This document shows, in pieces, positions 38,554 through 46,965 of a stretch of 64,000 nucleotides of DNA. The notes below the pieces were generated by a model that had not been told where the DNA came from, did not search any database, and was given only the letters and a program-made list of their open reading frames with translations. The stretch comes from Roseivivax marinus (GTDB lineage: Bacteria > Pseudomonadota > Alphaproteobacteria > Rhodobacterales > Rhodobacteraceae). Both the position numbers and the translations under genes were made by a program. Position 1 is the stretch's first letter. The number at the start of each line of letters is the position of its first letter. The DNA lies in NCBI RefSeq assembly GCF_900109705.1, contig NZ_FOAI01000005.1:215260-279259 (forward strand), read 5' to 3'.

Positions 38554-39854
38554 TGGCCATGCTGAAGAAAAAAGCGCCCGACCAGCGCAAGCTCGACGCG
38601 ACCGCGACGCGGCTCGACGGGCTGCAGCGTCCCACGGGCGGCTGGGCTGAACCCGCGCGCAAGGACGCCGAGGCACGCCTGCGCGCCATGGGCCTGCCGC
38701 AAGGCCGCGACGAGTACTGGAAATACACCCGTCCTGATACGCTGACCTCGGCCGAGGTGACCCCGGCGGCGATCTTCGATGCCGGCGAGCCGCAGGTGTT
38801 CCACGCCTTCGACCGGCTCAAGATCGTCTTCACCGACGGCGCCTTCGACGCCGAGGCCTCGGACGACCTGAGCCTCGAGAACGTCGAGATCGAGCGTCTG
38901 CGTGAAAGCAGCGCGGACATCCACTGGGCGCGCGACGTTTACGGTGTGCTCGAGGCGCGCGGCCAGTCGCCGGTGGAGCGTCCGCTCGCGGCGTTCAACA
39001 CGGCGTTCGCCGAGGACGGCGTGCTGATCCGCGTCACCGGCAAGGTGTCGAAGCCGATCTGCCTGATCTACAACCACGCCTCCGAGACCTCGGACGCGAT
39101 CCTGCATCATGTGGTCAAGGTCGAGGAGGGCGGTGAGCTGACGCTGCTCGAGAACGGCCCGGCCGCCGCGCGCTTCAACAAGTGCATGGAGATCGACGTC
39201 GCCGACCGCGCCACGTTCCGTCACATCCGCACGCAGGGCCGCGACCACGAGCGCCGCGCGGCGACGCACATCTTCGGCCGGCTGGGCGAGGAGTCGGTGT
39301 TCAAGTCGTTCACGCTGACCGCGAACGGCGTGATGACGCGCAACGAGGTCGTGCTCGAGCTGACCGGCGACGACGCGGTGGCCCACATCGCGGGTGCCTG
39401 CATGGGCGACGGCGACTTCCACCACGACGACACGGTCTTCATCACCCATGACGCGGTGAACTGCGAAAGCCGTCAGGTCTTCAAGAAGGTCCTGCGCAAC
39501 GGCGCCGTGGGCGTGTTCCAGGGCAAGATCCTGGTCGAGAAGGGCGCGCAGAAGACCGACGGCTACCAGATCTCGCAGTCGCTCCTGCTGGACGACAACT
39601 CGACGTTCCAGGCCAAGCCGGAACTCGAGATCTATGCCGACGACGTGGCCTGCTCGCATGGCTCGACCTCGGGCGCCATCGACGAGGAGGCGCTGTTCTA
39701 CCTGCGCTCGCGCGGCATCCCGGAGGGTGAGGCGACGGACTACCTGACGCTCGCCTTCCTCGCCGAGGCCGTGCAGGAGATCGACGACGAGGCTCTCCAG
39801 GACGAGATCGTCGAGCGTATCTCGGCCTGGCTCTTCCGCCGCCGGGCGCGCTGA
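38553..39854 (+). CDS. sufD: Fe-S assembly protein SufD
   Basis: SufB paralogue of 433 residues in the SufBCD scaffold. It shows the C-terminal block CSHGSTSGAIDEEALFYLRS and the beta-helix core (QSLLLDDNSTFQAKPELEIY), with EYWKYTR near residue 52. It is translationally coupled to sufC by TAATG. Confidence 0.96.
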   Translation: MAMLKKKAPDQRKLDATATRLDGLQRPTGGWAEPARKDAEARLRAMGLPQGRDEYWKYTRPDTLTSAEVTPAAIFDAGEPQVFHAFDRLKIVFTDGAFDAEASDDLSLENVEIERLRESSADIHWARDVYGVLEARGQSPVERPLAAFNTAFAEDGVLIRVTGKVSKPICLIYNHASETSDAILHHVVKVEEGGELTLLENGPAAARFNKCMEIDVADRATFRHIRTQGRDHERRAATHIFGRLGEESVFKSFTLTANGVMTRNEVVLELTGDDAVAHIAGACMGDGDFHHDDTVFITHDAVNCESRQVFKKVLRNGAVGVFQGKILVEKGAQKTDGYQISQSLLLDDNSTFQAKPELEIYADDVACSHGSTSGAIDEEALFYLRSRGIPEGEATDYLTLAFLAEAVQEIDDEALQDEIVERISAWLFRRRAR

Positions 39855-39859
39855 AGGGC

Positions 39860-40342
39860 GTGAGCGTCGCAACGAACATCGTCGCGACCTACCGCAGACC
39901 GGGAGCCGTCGTCAGGCGGCTCCTGGCCGACGGCCCGCGAGAGGATCGTGCGCTCGCCATGTTGATGGGGGCGTGCACGCTGACCTTCGTGTCGCAATGG
40001 CCGGTGCTGTCGCGGCAGGCGCATCTGAACGGCGAAGAGTTGAACCCGATGCTGGGCGGCGCCCTCTTCGGGTGGCTTTTCGTCGCGCCCCTGCTGTTCT
40101 ACGCGCTCGCGGCCATAGGTCATGGCGTGGCACGGCTGTTGGGCGGCAGGGGAACGTGGGGCGCGGCCCGTATCGCGCTTTTCTGGAGCTTTCTTGCCTC
40201 CACGCCGCTGATCCTGTTGAACGGTCTCACCGCGGGCCTCGTGGGGGCGGGCCCCGCGCTCAGCCTCGTGGGGCTGGCCTGGTGCGCCGCGTTCCTCTGG
40301 TTCTGGATCGCCGGGATGATTGTCGCCGAGGAGGGCGCATGA
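39860..40342 (+). CDS. Yip1-type small membrane protein
   Basis: A 160-residue protein with about four hydrophobic segments and an N-terminal YRRPGAVVRRLLADG helix, resembling Yip1-domain proteins of Rhodobacteraceae suf loci. The start is GTG 39860 after GAAGGGC. Its stop overlaps the next gene by ATGA. Role unknown; its position suggests a link with SUF or simply co-transcription. Confidence 0.7.
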   Translation: MSVATNIVATYRRPGAVVRRLLADGPREDRALAMLMGACTLTFVSQWPVLSRQAHLNGEELNPMLGGALFGWLFVAPLLFYALAAIGHGVARLLGGRGTWGAARIALFWSFLASTPLILLNGLTAGLVGAGPALSLVGLAWCAAFLWFWIAGMIVAEEGA

Positions 40343-40929
40343 CGCTCAACGGATATCTGTCGCTCGCCTGGCAGAGCGTCGTCGCGCCGCGCGACGTGGC
40401 GCGGATGCTTCTGTCGCTCCGGCTCGGCACCGAGGCGATTGCCTGTGCAATGGCGCTGGTGGTCGTGCTGCAAAGCGCGCTCGTGGGCGTGTCGGTGCAG
40501 CTCGCGCCACCGGACGACGAGGCGTTGATGCCGCTTCTGTCGCAGCCGATGGTCTTCGCCGGCGGGCTGGCCATCGTGATGGTGGCGACCATCGTCGCGA
40601 TGACCTGGTCGGGCCGCGGCATTGGCGGCACAGGGCGGCTGCGTGACGTCGCGCTGCTGGTGGCCTGGGTGCAGGGGCTCGACGTCCTGGTGCAGGCGCT
40701 TCTGATCGTTCTCGCGCCCATCGCGCCGGGCCTTGCGGGGATCGTGTCGCTCGCCGCGTCGGCGGCGGGGATATGGATTCTCATCAATTTTCTCGCCGAG
40801 GCCCACGGCTTCGAGGGCCTCGGCAAGTCCGCGCTGTCGGTACTGCTGGCCGTGACCGGCCTCGCGCTCGGCATCGCACTGTTCCTGTCGCTTTCGGGCG
40901 CAACCGTGGGGATGACCGGAGATGTATGA
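40339..40929 (+). CDS. Yip1 family membrane protein
   Basis: A 196-residue protein with four to five membrane segments, beginning MTLNGYLSLAWQSVVAPRDV, typical of Yip1-family proteins. It overlaps the preceding gene (ATGA) and the sufS start by eight bases, so the three are tightly linked. Confidence 0.75.
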   Translation: MTLNGYLSLAWQSVVAPRDVARMLLSLRLGTEAIACAMALVVVLQSALVGVSVQLAPPDDEALMPLLSQPMVFAGGLAIVMVATIVAMTWSGRGIGGTGRLRDVALLVAWVQGLDVLVQALLIVLAPIAPGLAGIVSLAASAAGIWILINFLAEAHGFEGLGKSALSVLLAVTGLALGIALFLSLSGATVGMTGDV

Positions 40930-42142
40930 CGTTGCAGAGGTCCGCCGGGACTTTCCGATCCTGTCGCGCGAGGTAAACGGCAAGCCGCTGGTCTACCTCG
41001 ACAACGGCGCCTCGGCGCAGAAGCCGCAGGTGGTGATCGATGCGGTCACCCGGGCCTATGCCGAGGAATATTCCAACGTGCACCGTGGCCTGCACACGCT
41101 ATCGAACCTCGCCACCGAGAAATACGAGGCCGTGCGGGGCACCGTAGCGAAGTTTCTCGGCGCCCCTTCCGAGGAGGAGGTCGTGCTGAACACCGGCACC
41201 ACCGAGGGCATCAACCTCGTGGCCTACGGCTGGGCGATGCCTCGGATGCAGGAGGGCGACGAGATCGTCCTGTCGGTGATGGAGCACCATGCCAACATCG
41301 TGCCCTGGCACTTCCTGCGCGAGCGGCAGGGCGTGAAGCTGACATGGGTGGACACCGAGCTGGACGGCTCGCTCGATACCCAGAAGGTCATCGACGCGAT
41401 CGGCCCGAAGACCAAGCTGGTGGCGATCACGCATCTGTCGAACGTCCTCGGCACCGTGGTGGACGTGAAGGCGATCTGCGCCGCGGCGCACGAGAAGGGC
41501 GTGCCGGTCCTCGTGGACGGCAGCCAGGGCGCCGTGCACATGCCCGTCGACGTGGCCGATATCGGCTGCGACTTCTACGCTATCACCGGTCACAAGCTTT
41601 ATGGCCCCAGCGGCTCGGGCGCGATCTACATCCGCAAGGAGCGGCTGGACGAGATGCGGCCCTTCATGGGCGGTGGCGACATGATCCGCGAAGTCCACAA
41701 GGACGAGGTTACCTGGGCCGATCCACCGATGAAGTTCGAGGCCGGGACGCCCGGCATCGTCCAGACCATCGGACTGGGCGTCGCGCTCGACTACATGATG
41801 GATCTCGGGATGGAGAATATCGCGGCGCACGAGGCGAAGCTCGCCGCTTACGCACGCTCGCGGCTCGACGGGCTGAACTGGCTTCAGGTGCAGGGCAAGG
41901 CGCCGGGCAAGGCGGCGATCTTCTCGTTTTCGCTCGACGGCGCGGCGCACCCGCACGACATCTCGACGATCCTCGACAAGCGTGGTGTGGCCGTGCGTGC
42001 GGGCCACCATTGTGCAGGCCCGCTGATGGATCACCTCGGCGTGTCGGCGACCTGCCGGGCGTCCTTCGGCCTCTACAACACGGAGGCCGAGGTCGACGTG
42101 CTGGTGGATGCACTGGAACTGGCCCACGAACTCTTCGCCTGA
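40922..42142 (+). CDS. sufS: SufS-type cysteine desulfurase
   Basis: Class II PLP desulfurase of 406 residues supplying sulfur to SufBCD. The N-terminus is FPILSREVNGKPLVYLDNGA, the PLP lysine is Lys225 (TGHKLYGPSG), RAGHHCAGPLMDHLG is the class II marker, and the active-site Cys378 is in ATCRASFGLYNT. It ends the operon; no sufT or sufA follows, only a hairpin 28 bases downstream. Confidence 0.97.
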   Translation: MYDVAEVRRDFPILSREVNGKPLVYLDNGASAQKPQVVIDAVTRAYAEEYSNVHRGLHTLSNLATEKYEAVRGTVAKFLGAPSEEEVVLNTGTTEGINLVAYGWAMPRMQEGDEIVLSVMEHHANIVPWHFLRERQGVKLTWVDTELDGSLDTQKVIDAIGPKTKLVAITHLSNVLGTVVDVKAICAAAHEKGVPVLVDGSQGAVHMPVDVADIGCDFYAITGHKLYGPSGSGAIYIRKERLDEMRPFMGGGDMIREVHKDEVTWADPPMKFEAGTPGIVQTIGLGVALDYMMDLGMENIAAHEAKLAAYARSRLDGLNWLQVQGKAPGKAAIFSFSLDGAAHPHDISTILDKRGVAVRAGHHCAGPLMDHLGVSATCRASFGLYNTEAEVDVLVDALELAHELFA

Positions 42143-42684
42143 TGCCGTCGCGCAGGCTCTGAACGACTGCGCCGGCGCCCCGGGGGAAAGGGGCGCCGGC
42201 GTCCTCGTCCTCTCGGCGGGAGGCCGCGGGGGTGCCGTGCGGCCGGGGGCGAGCCCACCGGGAGGCGCGAAGACCCGTGGCGCGCGCGAAGGGCCGCGCC
42301 GGGATGCGTATATGGTTCGGAGCATGTCGCCCGGACGGATCGCCGAGGGGCCATCGGACGCGCCGCCTTTCCCATCACGTCTTCGACACCAACCAAGCGC
42401 CGAGGATGCCGGCACGAGGCGAGCGCACGGTCCGGGTACGCTCTGGCGGTGTCTCGATGCGATCTGCCCGACACGGCGGCGGGAGGCACCGCAGTCCGAG
42501 CAAGAGTCAGGTCATGTCAACGTCTCGAACTATGCTCCGATGGCCTTGACCCCCTGAAAAGGGACGTGGCCACATTTAATTTCTACCATAGGTATAGTTT
42601 TGTGTCACCCCGGAATTGCATGCACCTCCTGCCACGGGATCCCGCTTGCGCCGACCCGCGAACGGCGTTAGGCACACCCCCGCT
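42143..42684. other. Non-coding gap between the suf operon and tRNA-Arg
   Basis: About 540 bases. It contains the sufS hairpin at the start, GC-rich sequence with no protein-like frame, and an AT-rich patch at 42572-42606 with TATAGT (42593-42598) that may be part of the tRNA promoter. Confidence 0.5.
42171..42200 (+). terminator. Hairpin after sufS
   Basis: GCCGGCGCCCC pairs with GGGGCGCCGGC over 11 bp with an 8-base loop, 28 bases after the sufS stop. It lacks a clear T run, so termination is likely but not certain. Confidence 0.65.
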
Positions 42685-42761
<77 letters not shown>

Positions 42762-42941
42762 CTCTCATTCTCATCCCGAATGCCCCGTCCGGCGACTGAA
42801 AGCGCGCGCGGCTGGCCCTCGATCGTCCGCGAGATACCTCCCGTGCACGGTATAACGGCGCCTGTGCACCGCGGCGCCTGTTCACGCCGCCCGCGAACTG
42901 TGGCAAGAGCGCGCGCAGACCGGCTGGAAGGGGAGGTCGTC

Positions 42942-43505
42942 ATGAAGGCACTGCTGCCGCTCGCGCGGGGCATCGACACGGTGAACGGGTGGATCGGGCG
43001 CATTGTCGCGTGGCTGATCCTGGCCTCTGTGCTCGTGTCGGCAGGCAACGCGATCATCCGCAAGAGCTTCAACCTCTCGTCCAATGCGTGGCTTGAACTG
43101 CAATGGTACCTCTTCGGCGCCGTATTCCTGCTCTGCGCCGCGTGGACCCTGCGGCAGGATGAACATGTGCGTGTCGACGTGCTGTCGCAGCGTCTCTCGC
43201 CGAAGGGCCGAGCGATCATCGACCTGACGCTGCACCTTCTGTTCCTGATGCCGTTCTGTATCCTGATGGTGTGGCTCGCCTGGCCGTTCTTCGTCAGCTC
43301 GTTCCAGTCGGGCGAACAGTCGTCGAACGCTGGCGGCCTGATCCGATGGCCCGCGAAACTGTGGGTGCTTCTGGGCTTCGTGTCGCTGTCCGCGCAGGGG
43401 CTCTCCGAGATCGTCAAGCGGCTCGCGCAGCTGTCGGGCGCGATGCCCTATCCAGTCACGAAAGACGACGAGTTGCCGCCCGCGGCACGGGAGGCCCGCT
43501 CATGA
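42942..43505 (+). CDS. TRAP transporter small permease subunit (DctQ type)
   Basis: Inner-membrane protein of 187 residues with four membrane helices: LPLARGIDTVNGWIGRIVAW near the start, then WLELQWYLFGAVFLLCAAWTLR..HVRVDVLSQRL, the DctQ signature. It pairs with the large subunit and a periplasmic binding protein for uptake driven by an ion gradient. GGGAGG precedes the ATG and the large subunit overlaps it (ATGA). It lies 180 bases after tRNA-Arg. Confidence 0.9.
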   Translation: MKALLPLARGIDTVNGWIGRIVAWLILASVLVSAGNAIIRKSFNLSSNAWLELQWYLFGAVFLLCAAWTLRQDEHVRVDVLSQRLSPKGRAIIDLTLHLLFLMPFCILMVWLAWPFFVSSFQSGEQSSNAGGLIRWPAKLWVLLGFVSLSAQGLSEIVKRLAQLSGAMPYPVTKDDELPPAAREARS

Positions 43506-45601
43506 TCGAGCTTATCGCTCACAACCTCGCCCCCATCATGTTCATCTCCGTGATGGGGCTTCTGCTGCTGGGTTACCCGGTGGCGCTGACACTGGCCGGT
43601 GGCGGCATGGTGTTCTTCGTCATCGGCGTGGCGCTGTCGGACTATTCCAACGAGATCAACCTCTTCTGGCCGCTTCTGAGGGCCATGCCCGAGAGGGTGT
43701 TCGGCATCATGTCGAACGACACGCTGCTGGCGATCCCGTTCTTCACCTTCATGGGCCTGATCCTCGAGAGGTCGGGCATGGCCGAGGACCTGCTCGACAC
43801 CGTGGGACAGCTCTTCGGCCCGTTGCGGGGTGGCGTGGCTTTCGCGGTGATCCTCGTCGGTGCGCTGCTGGCCGCCACCACGGGCGTCGTCGCGGCGTCG
43901 GTGATCGCCATGGGCCTGATCTCGCTGCCGGTGATGCAACGCTATCGCTACGATCCCTCGGTCGCCACGGGCACCATCGCGGCGGCGGGCACGCTGGCGC
44001 AGATCGTGCCGCCGTCGCTCGTGCTCATCGTCATGGCGGACCAGCTGGGCGTCTCGGTGGGAGACATGTACCTCGGTGCGCTCTACCCGGCGCTCGTGGT
44101 GATCCTCGTCTACTGCGTCTACATGTTCGCGCTGACCATGCTGCGGCCTTCGGCCGTGCCGGCGCTGCCACCGGAAGAGCGGCGGCTCGGAGGCGGTGTG
44201 ACTTCGCTCCTGGCGATGTTCGCGCTGGCCGCGGTGCTCTACATCGCGTCGACGCGGCTCCTGTTCGCCGACTACATTCCGGCCACGCGGGTGGTCTTCG
44301 TCTCGGCGTTCACCGTCATCATCTGCTATGGCATCGCGCTCGCGAACCGCTACCTGCGGCTCGGCTTCCTGTCGAAGCTGGCCGAGGAGGTGGTGATCGT
44401 GCTGATCCCGCCGCTGGCGCTGATCTTCCTCGTGCTGGGCACGATCTTCCTCGGCATCGCCACGCCGACCGAAGGCGGGGCGATGGGCGCCGTGGGCGCG
44501 CTGATCCTTGCCGTCGCCAAGGGCCGGCTCAACTTCGGCACGCTGCGGTCAGCGGTGGAGGCCACGGCCAAGCTCTCGGCGTTCGTGCTGTTCATCCTGA
44601 TCGGTGCCCGGGTCTTCGGCCTCACGTTCTACGGGGTGAACGGCCAGGTGTGGCTCGAGGAACTGCTGCTGGGCCTGCCGGGCGGGCAGTTCGGCTTCCT
44701 CGTGGTGGTCACCATCGTGATCTTCATCCTCGGCTGCTTCCTCGACTTTTTCGAGATCGCCTTCATCCTTGTGCCGCTGCTGGCGCCGGTGGCCGAGACG
44801 CTGGGCATCGACCTGATCTGGTTCGGCGTGATCCTGTCGATGAACCTGCAGACCTCGTTCCTGACGCCACCCTTCGGCTTCGCGCTGTTCTACCTGCGAT
44901 CGGTGGCGCCGGGGTCTGACCGGCCGGACAAGGTGACGGGCGAAACGCTTCCGGGCATTCGCACCGCGCAGATCTATCGCGGCGTACTGCCTTATATCGG
45001 CATCCAGTTCCTGCTGATCCTTCTGGTGATCTCGGTCCCGAGCCTTGTGACGCACTACAAGGCCGACCGCGAGGCGCAGCGCAATCGCGCGCCGGCGACC
45101 CAGACCGCGCCCGACAGCGACTCCGGCTCGGGCGGCAGCTTCAACTTCGGCGGCGGCGGATCGTCGTCGGGCGGAAGCACTGGCGGCGGTGCGTCGGGCG
45201 GCTTCAACTTCGGTGGATCGGGCGGCTCCGGCAGCTCGTCCGAAGGCCAGGGAGACGGGGCGTCGAACGGCGGCGGAGGCTTCAACTTCGGAGGCGGTTC
45301 CGGTGCGGCACCGTCGTCGGGCGGGCAGTCGTCCGACGGGGCCGGGTCCTCGTCCTCCGGTCAGTCGTCCGGTGGTGGCTTCAATTTCGGCGGCGGGCAG
45401 GGGGGCGATACCGCCCCTGAAGCCGAACCGCAGGAGACTCTGGAAGCCGACAGCGGCGGAGGCTTCAACTTCGGTGGCAGCGGGTCAGGCGGTGCGTCCG
45501 GGTCCGACGCTGATACGTCGCCGGAGCCGGAGGCCAACCCCGAGCCGGAGCCCGAGGGCCAGGCCGGCGGCGGCGACAGCGGCGGCTTCAACTTCAACTG
45601 A
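43502..45601 (+). CDS. TRAP transporter large permease with FNFGG-repeat tail
   Basis: Translocating subunit of a TRAP transporter, 699 residues. Residues 1-530 are a DctM-type permease (MGLLLLGYPVALTLAGGGMV, PFFTFMGLILERSGMAEDLL, ATTGVVAASVIAMG, LGCFLDFFEIAFILVPLLAP). The last predicted helix is FLLILLVISVPSLVTHY. From about 538 the protein becomes a 160-residue Gly/Ser/acidic tail with six copies of FNFGG or FNFN, ending GGFNFN at the stop. The usual protein ends near the last helix, so the tail is an extension. ATG 43502 overlaps the DctQ stop. Confidence 0.92.
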   Translation: MIELIAHNLAPIMFISVMGLLLLGYPVALTLAGGGMVFFVIGVALSDYSNEINLFWPLLRAMPERVFGIMSNDTLLAIPFFTFMGLILERSGMAEDLLDTVGQLFGPLRGGVAFAVILVGALLAATTGVVAASVIAMGLISLPVMQRYRYDPSVATGTIAAAGTLAQIVPPSLVLIVMADQLGVSVGDMYLGALYPALVVILVYCVYMFALTMLRPSAVPALPPEERRLGGGVTSLLAMFALAAVLYIASTRLLFADYIPATRVVFVSAFTVIICYGIALANRYLRLGFLSKLAEEVVIVLIPPLALIFLVLGTIFLGIATPTEGGAMGAVGALILAVAKGRLNFGTLRSAVEATAKLSAFVLFILIGARVFGLTFYGVNGQVWLEELLLGLPGGQFGFLVVVTIVIFILGCFLDFFEIAFILVPLLAPVAETLGIDLIWFGVILSMNLQTSFLTPPFGFALFYLRSVAPGSDRPDKVTGETLPGIRTAQIYRGVLPYIGIQFLLILLVISVPSLVTHYKADREAQRNRAPATQTAPDSDSGSGGSFNFGGGGSSSGGSTGGGASGGFNFGGSGGSGSSSEGQGDGASNGGGGFNFGGGSGAAPSSGGQSSDGAGSSSSGQSSGGGFNFGGGQGGDTAPEAEPQETLEADSGGGFNFGGSGSGGASGSDADTSPEPEANPEPEPEGQAGGGDSGGFNFN
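45109..45601 (+). repeat. FNFGG repeat region in the TRAP permease
   Basis: Six FNFGG-type units begin near 45142, 45202, 45281, 45379, 45463 and 45589, separated by 18-40 residues of Gly, Ser, Asp, Glu and Pro. Nucleotide copies TTCAACTTCGG are nearly identical, so the region could expand or contract by slippage or recombination. Confidence 0.9.
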
Positions 45602-45608
45602 TGCGAAA

Positions 45609-45633
45609 CGGCCCCCGGTGATCCCGGGGGCCG
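45609..45633. terminator. Terminator between converging TRAP genes
   Basis: A 10-bp stem CGGCCCCCGG/CCGGGGGCCG with a 5-base loop sits between the stops of the large permease (+) and the first binding protein (-), and could serve both. Confidence 0.8.
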
Positions 45634-45646
45634 CTTCGTTTCTAGG

Positions 45647-46828
45647 TCACTGGTCGGTGCTCTCGGAGCTTGCGGCGTCGCTGCCTGCGGCGGAGCCGCC
45701 GCCGACCGCACCGGCACCGTCGATCTGGGCGGGCAGACGGCCTTCGCTCTGTTTCTGCTGCATGAACGCCGCGAAGTTCTGCTCGGCCACCTGCGTCCAG
45801 AGGAAGTGCTCGGACTGGAACGCCATCATGGAGTCGTAGATCTCGGCCCAGCCGTCCACGTTCTGGCGGAAGTCGGAATAGAGATCGAGCGTGGCTTCGT
45901 AACCGGCCTCCATCACGTCGTCGGGGAAGCGGCGCAGCTCGGCGCCGTTGTCCACGAGTTCACGCAGGGCGGTGGGGTTCTTGTAGTCGTACTCGGCCAG
46001 CATGTCGGTGTTCACCGCGCGCGCGGCCGTCTCGAGCAGGCTGCGGTAGGATTCGGGCAGTGCGTCGTAGGCCTCCTTGTTGCAGAAGACCGAGAGGGTC
46101 GCGTTCCCCTCCCACCAGCCGGGGTAGTAGTAGTAGGGCGCCACACGCTGGAAGCCGAGGCGGTTGTCGTCATAGGGACCGACCCATTCGGTCGCGTCGA
46201 TCGCGCCGCGTTCGAGTGCGGCATACACGTCACCGCCGGCGATCTGCTGGGGCACCACGCCGAGCGCTTCCATGATCCGGCCGCCGAGGCCCGCCACGCG
46301 CATCTGAAGGCCCTGCATGTCCTGAAGCCCGCCGATCTCCTCGCGGAACCAGCCGCCCATCTGGGTGCCGGTGTTGCCGGCGGCCATGAATTGCAGGCCC
46401 TGCTGGTTGTAGAACGTGTTGAGCGCGTCGGCGCCACCGCCGTAGTAGAGCCACGCGTTCATGCCGCGCGCGTTCAGACCGAACGGGATCACGGTGCCGA
46501 GCGCCCAGGTCGGCGACTTGCCGACGAAGTAGTAGGCGGCGGTGTGGCACATCTCGACGGTGCCGTTCTGCGCGGCGTCCGCGGCCTGCAGGCCGGGCAC
46601 GATCTCGCCGGCGGCGAAGACCTGGATGTCGAAGGCCCCGTCGGTCGCCTCGCGGACATAGCGCGCCAGATCCTCGGCGCCGCCGTATACGGTGTCCAGA
46701 CCCTTGGGGAACGACGAGGTGCAGCGCCACTGCACCTGGGGCGACGACTGCGCGATCGCGGGCGCCGCGAGCGTCAGGCTACCGGCACCGCCGATCGCGG
46801 CGGTTCGAAAAAATGAGCGGCGATCCAT
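45647..46828 (-). CDS. TRAP substrate-binding protein (DctP family), copy 1
   Basis: Periplasmic solute-binding protein of 393 residues. A twin-arginine type signal (DRRSFFRTAAIGGAGSLTL, cleavage after AIAQ) precedes a DctP-family domain with CHTAAYYFVGKSPTWALG, NTGTQMGGWF, ATEWVGPYDD and PYYYYPGWWEG, a pattern like the TakP-type 2-oxo acid or lactate group. The tail after QIDGAGAVGGG is Ser/Ala-rich and acidic. It converges on the TRAP permeases and is likely their partner, though two copies exist. Confidence 0.9.
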   Translation of the reverse strand: MDRRSFFRTAAIGGAGSLTLAAPAIAQSSPQVQWRCTSSFPKGLDTVYGGAEDLARYVREATDGAFDIQVFAAGEIVPGLQAADAAQNGTVEMCHTAAYYFVGKSPTWALGTVIPFGLNARGMNAWLYYGGGADALNTFYNQQGLQFMAAGNTGTQMGGWFREEIGGLQDMQGLQMRVAGLGGRIMEALGVVPQQIAGGDVYAALERGAIDATEWVGPYDDNRLGFQRVAPYYYYPGWWEGNATLSVFCNKEAYDALPESYRSLLETAARAVNTDMLAEYDYKNPTALRELVDNGAELRRFPDDVMEAGYEATLDLYSDFRQNVDGWAEIYDSMMAFQSEHFLWTQVAEQNFAAFMQQKQSEGRLPAQIDGAGAVGGGSAAGSDAASSESTDQ

Positions 46829-46907
46829 GTGTTTGCCTCTTATTGCTGCATATTGAGCACTTCATATGAATAATTGCGAACAAGGTCGATACGTGGGCAG
46901 GAAAGAA

Positions 46908-46936
46908 AAAGGCCCCGGAGCTATGCCGGGGCCTTT
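46908..46936 (-). terminator. Terminator of DctP copy 2
   Basis: AAAGGCCCCGG pairs with CCGGGGCCTTT around a 7-base loop, and T residues follow on the minus strand. It separates the two binding-protein genes, so copy 1 is likely transcribed from its own promoter. Confidence 0.85.
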
Positions 46937-46965
46937 CTTAGGAGGCACGCCGTAGGGCGGCGGGC

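Noticed and set aside
42762..43505. Integrase gene next to tRNA-Arg
   Set aside because: The gene after the tRNA is a TRAP small permease; no recombinase was found before the IS110 element.
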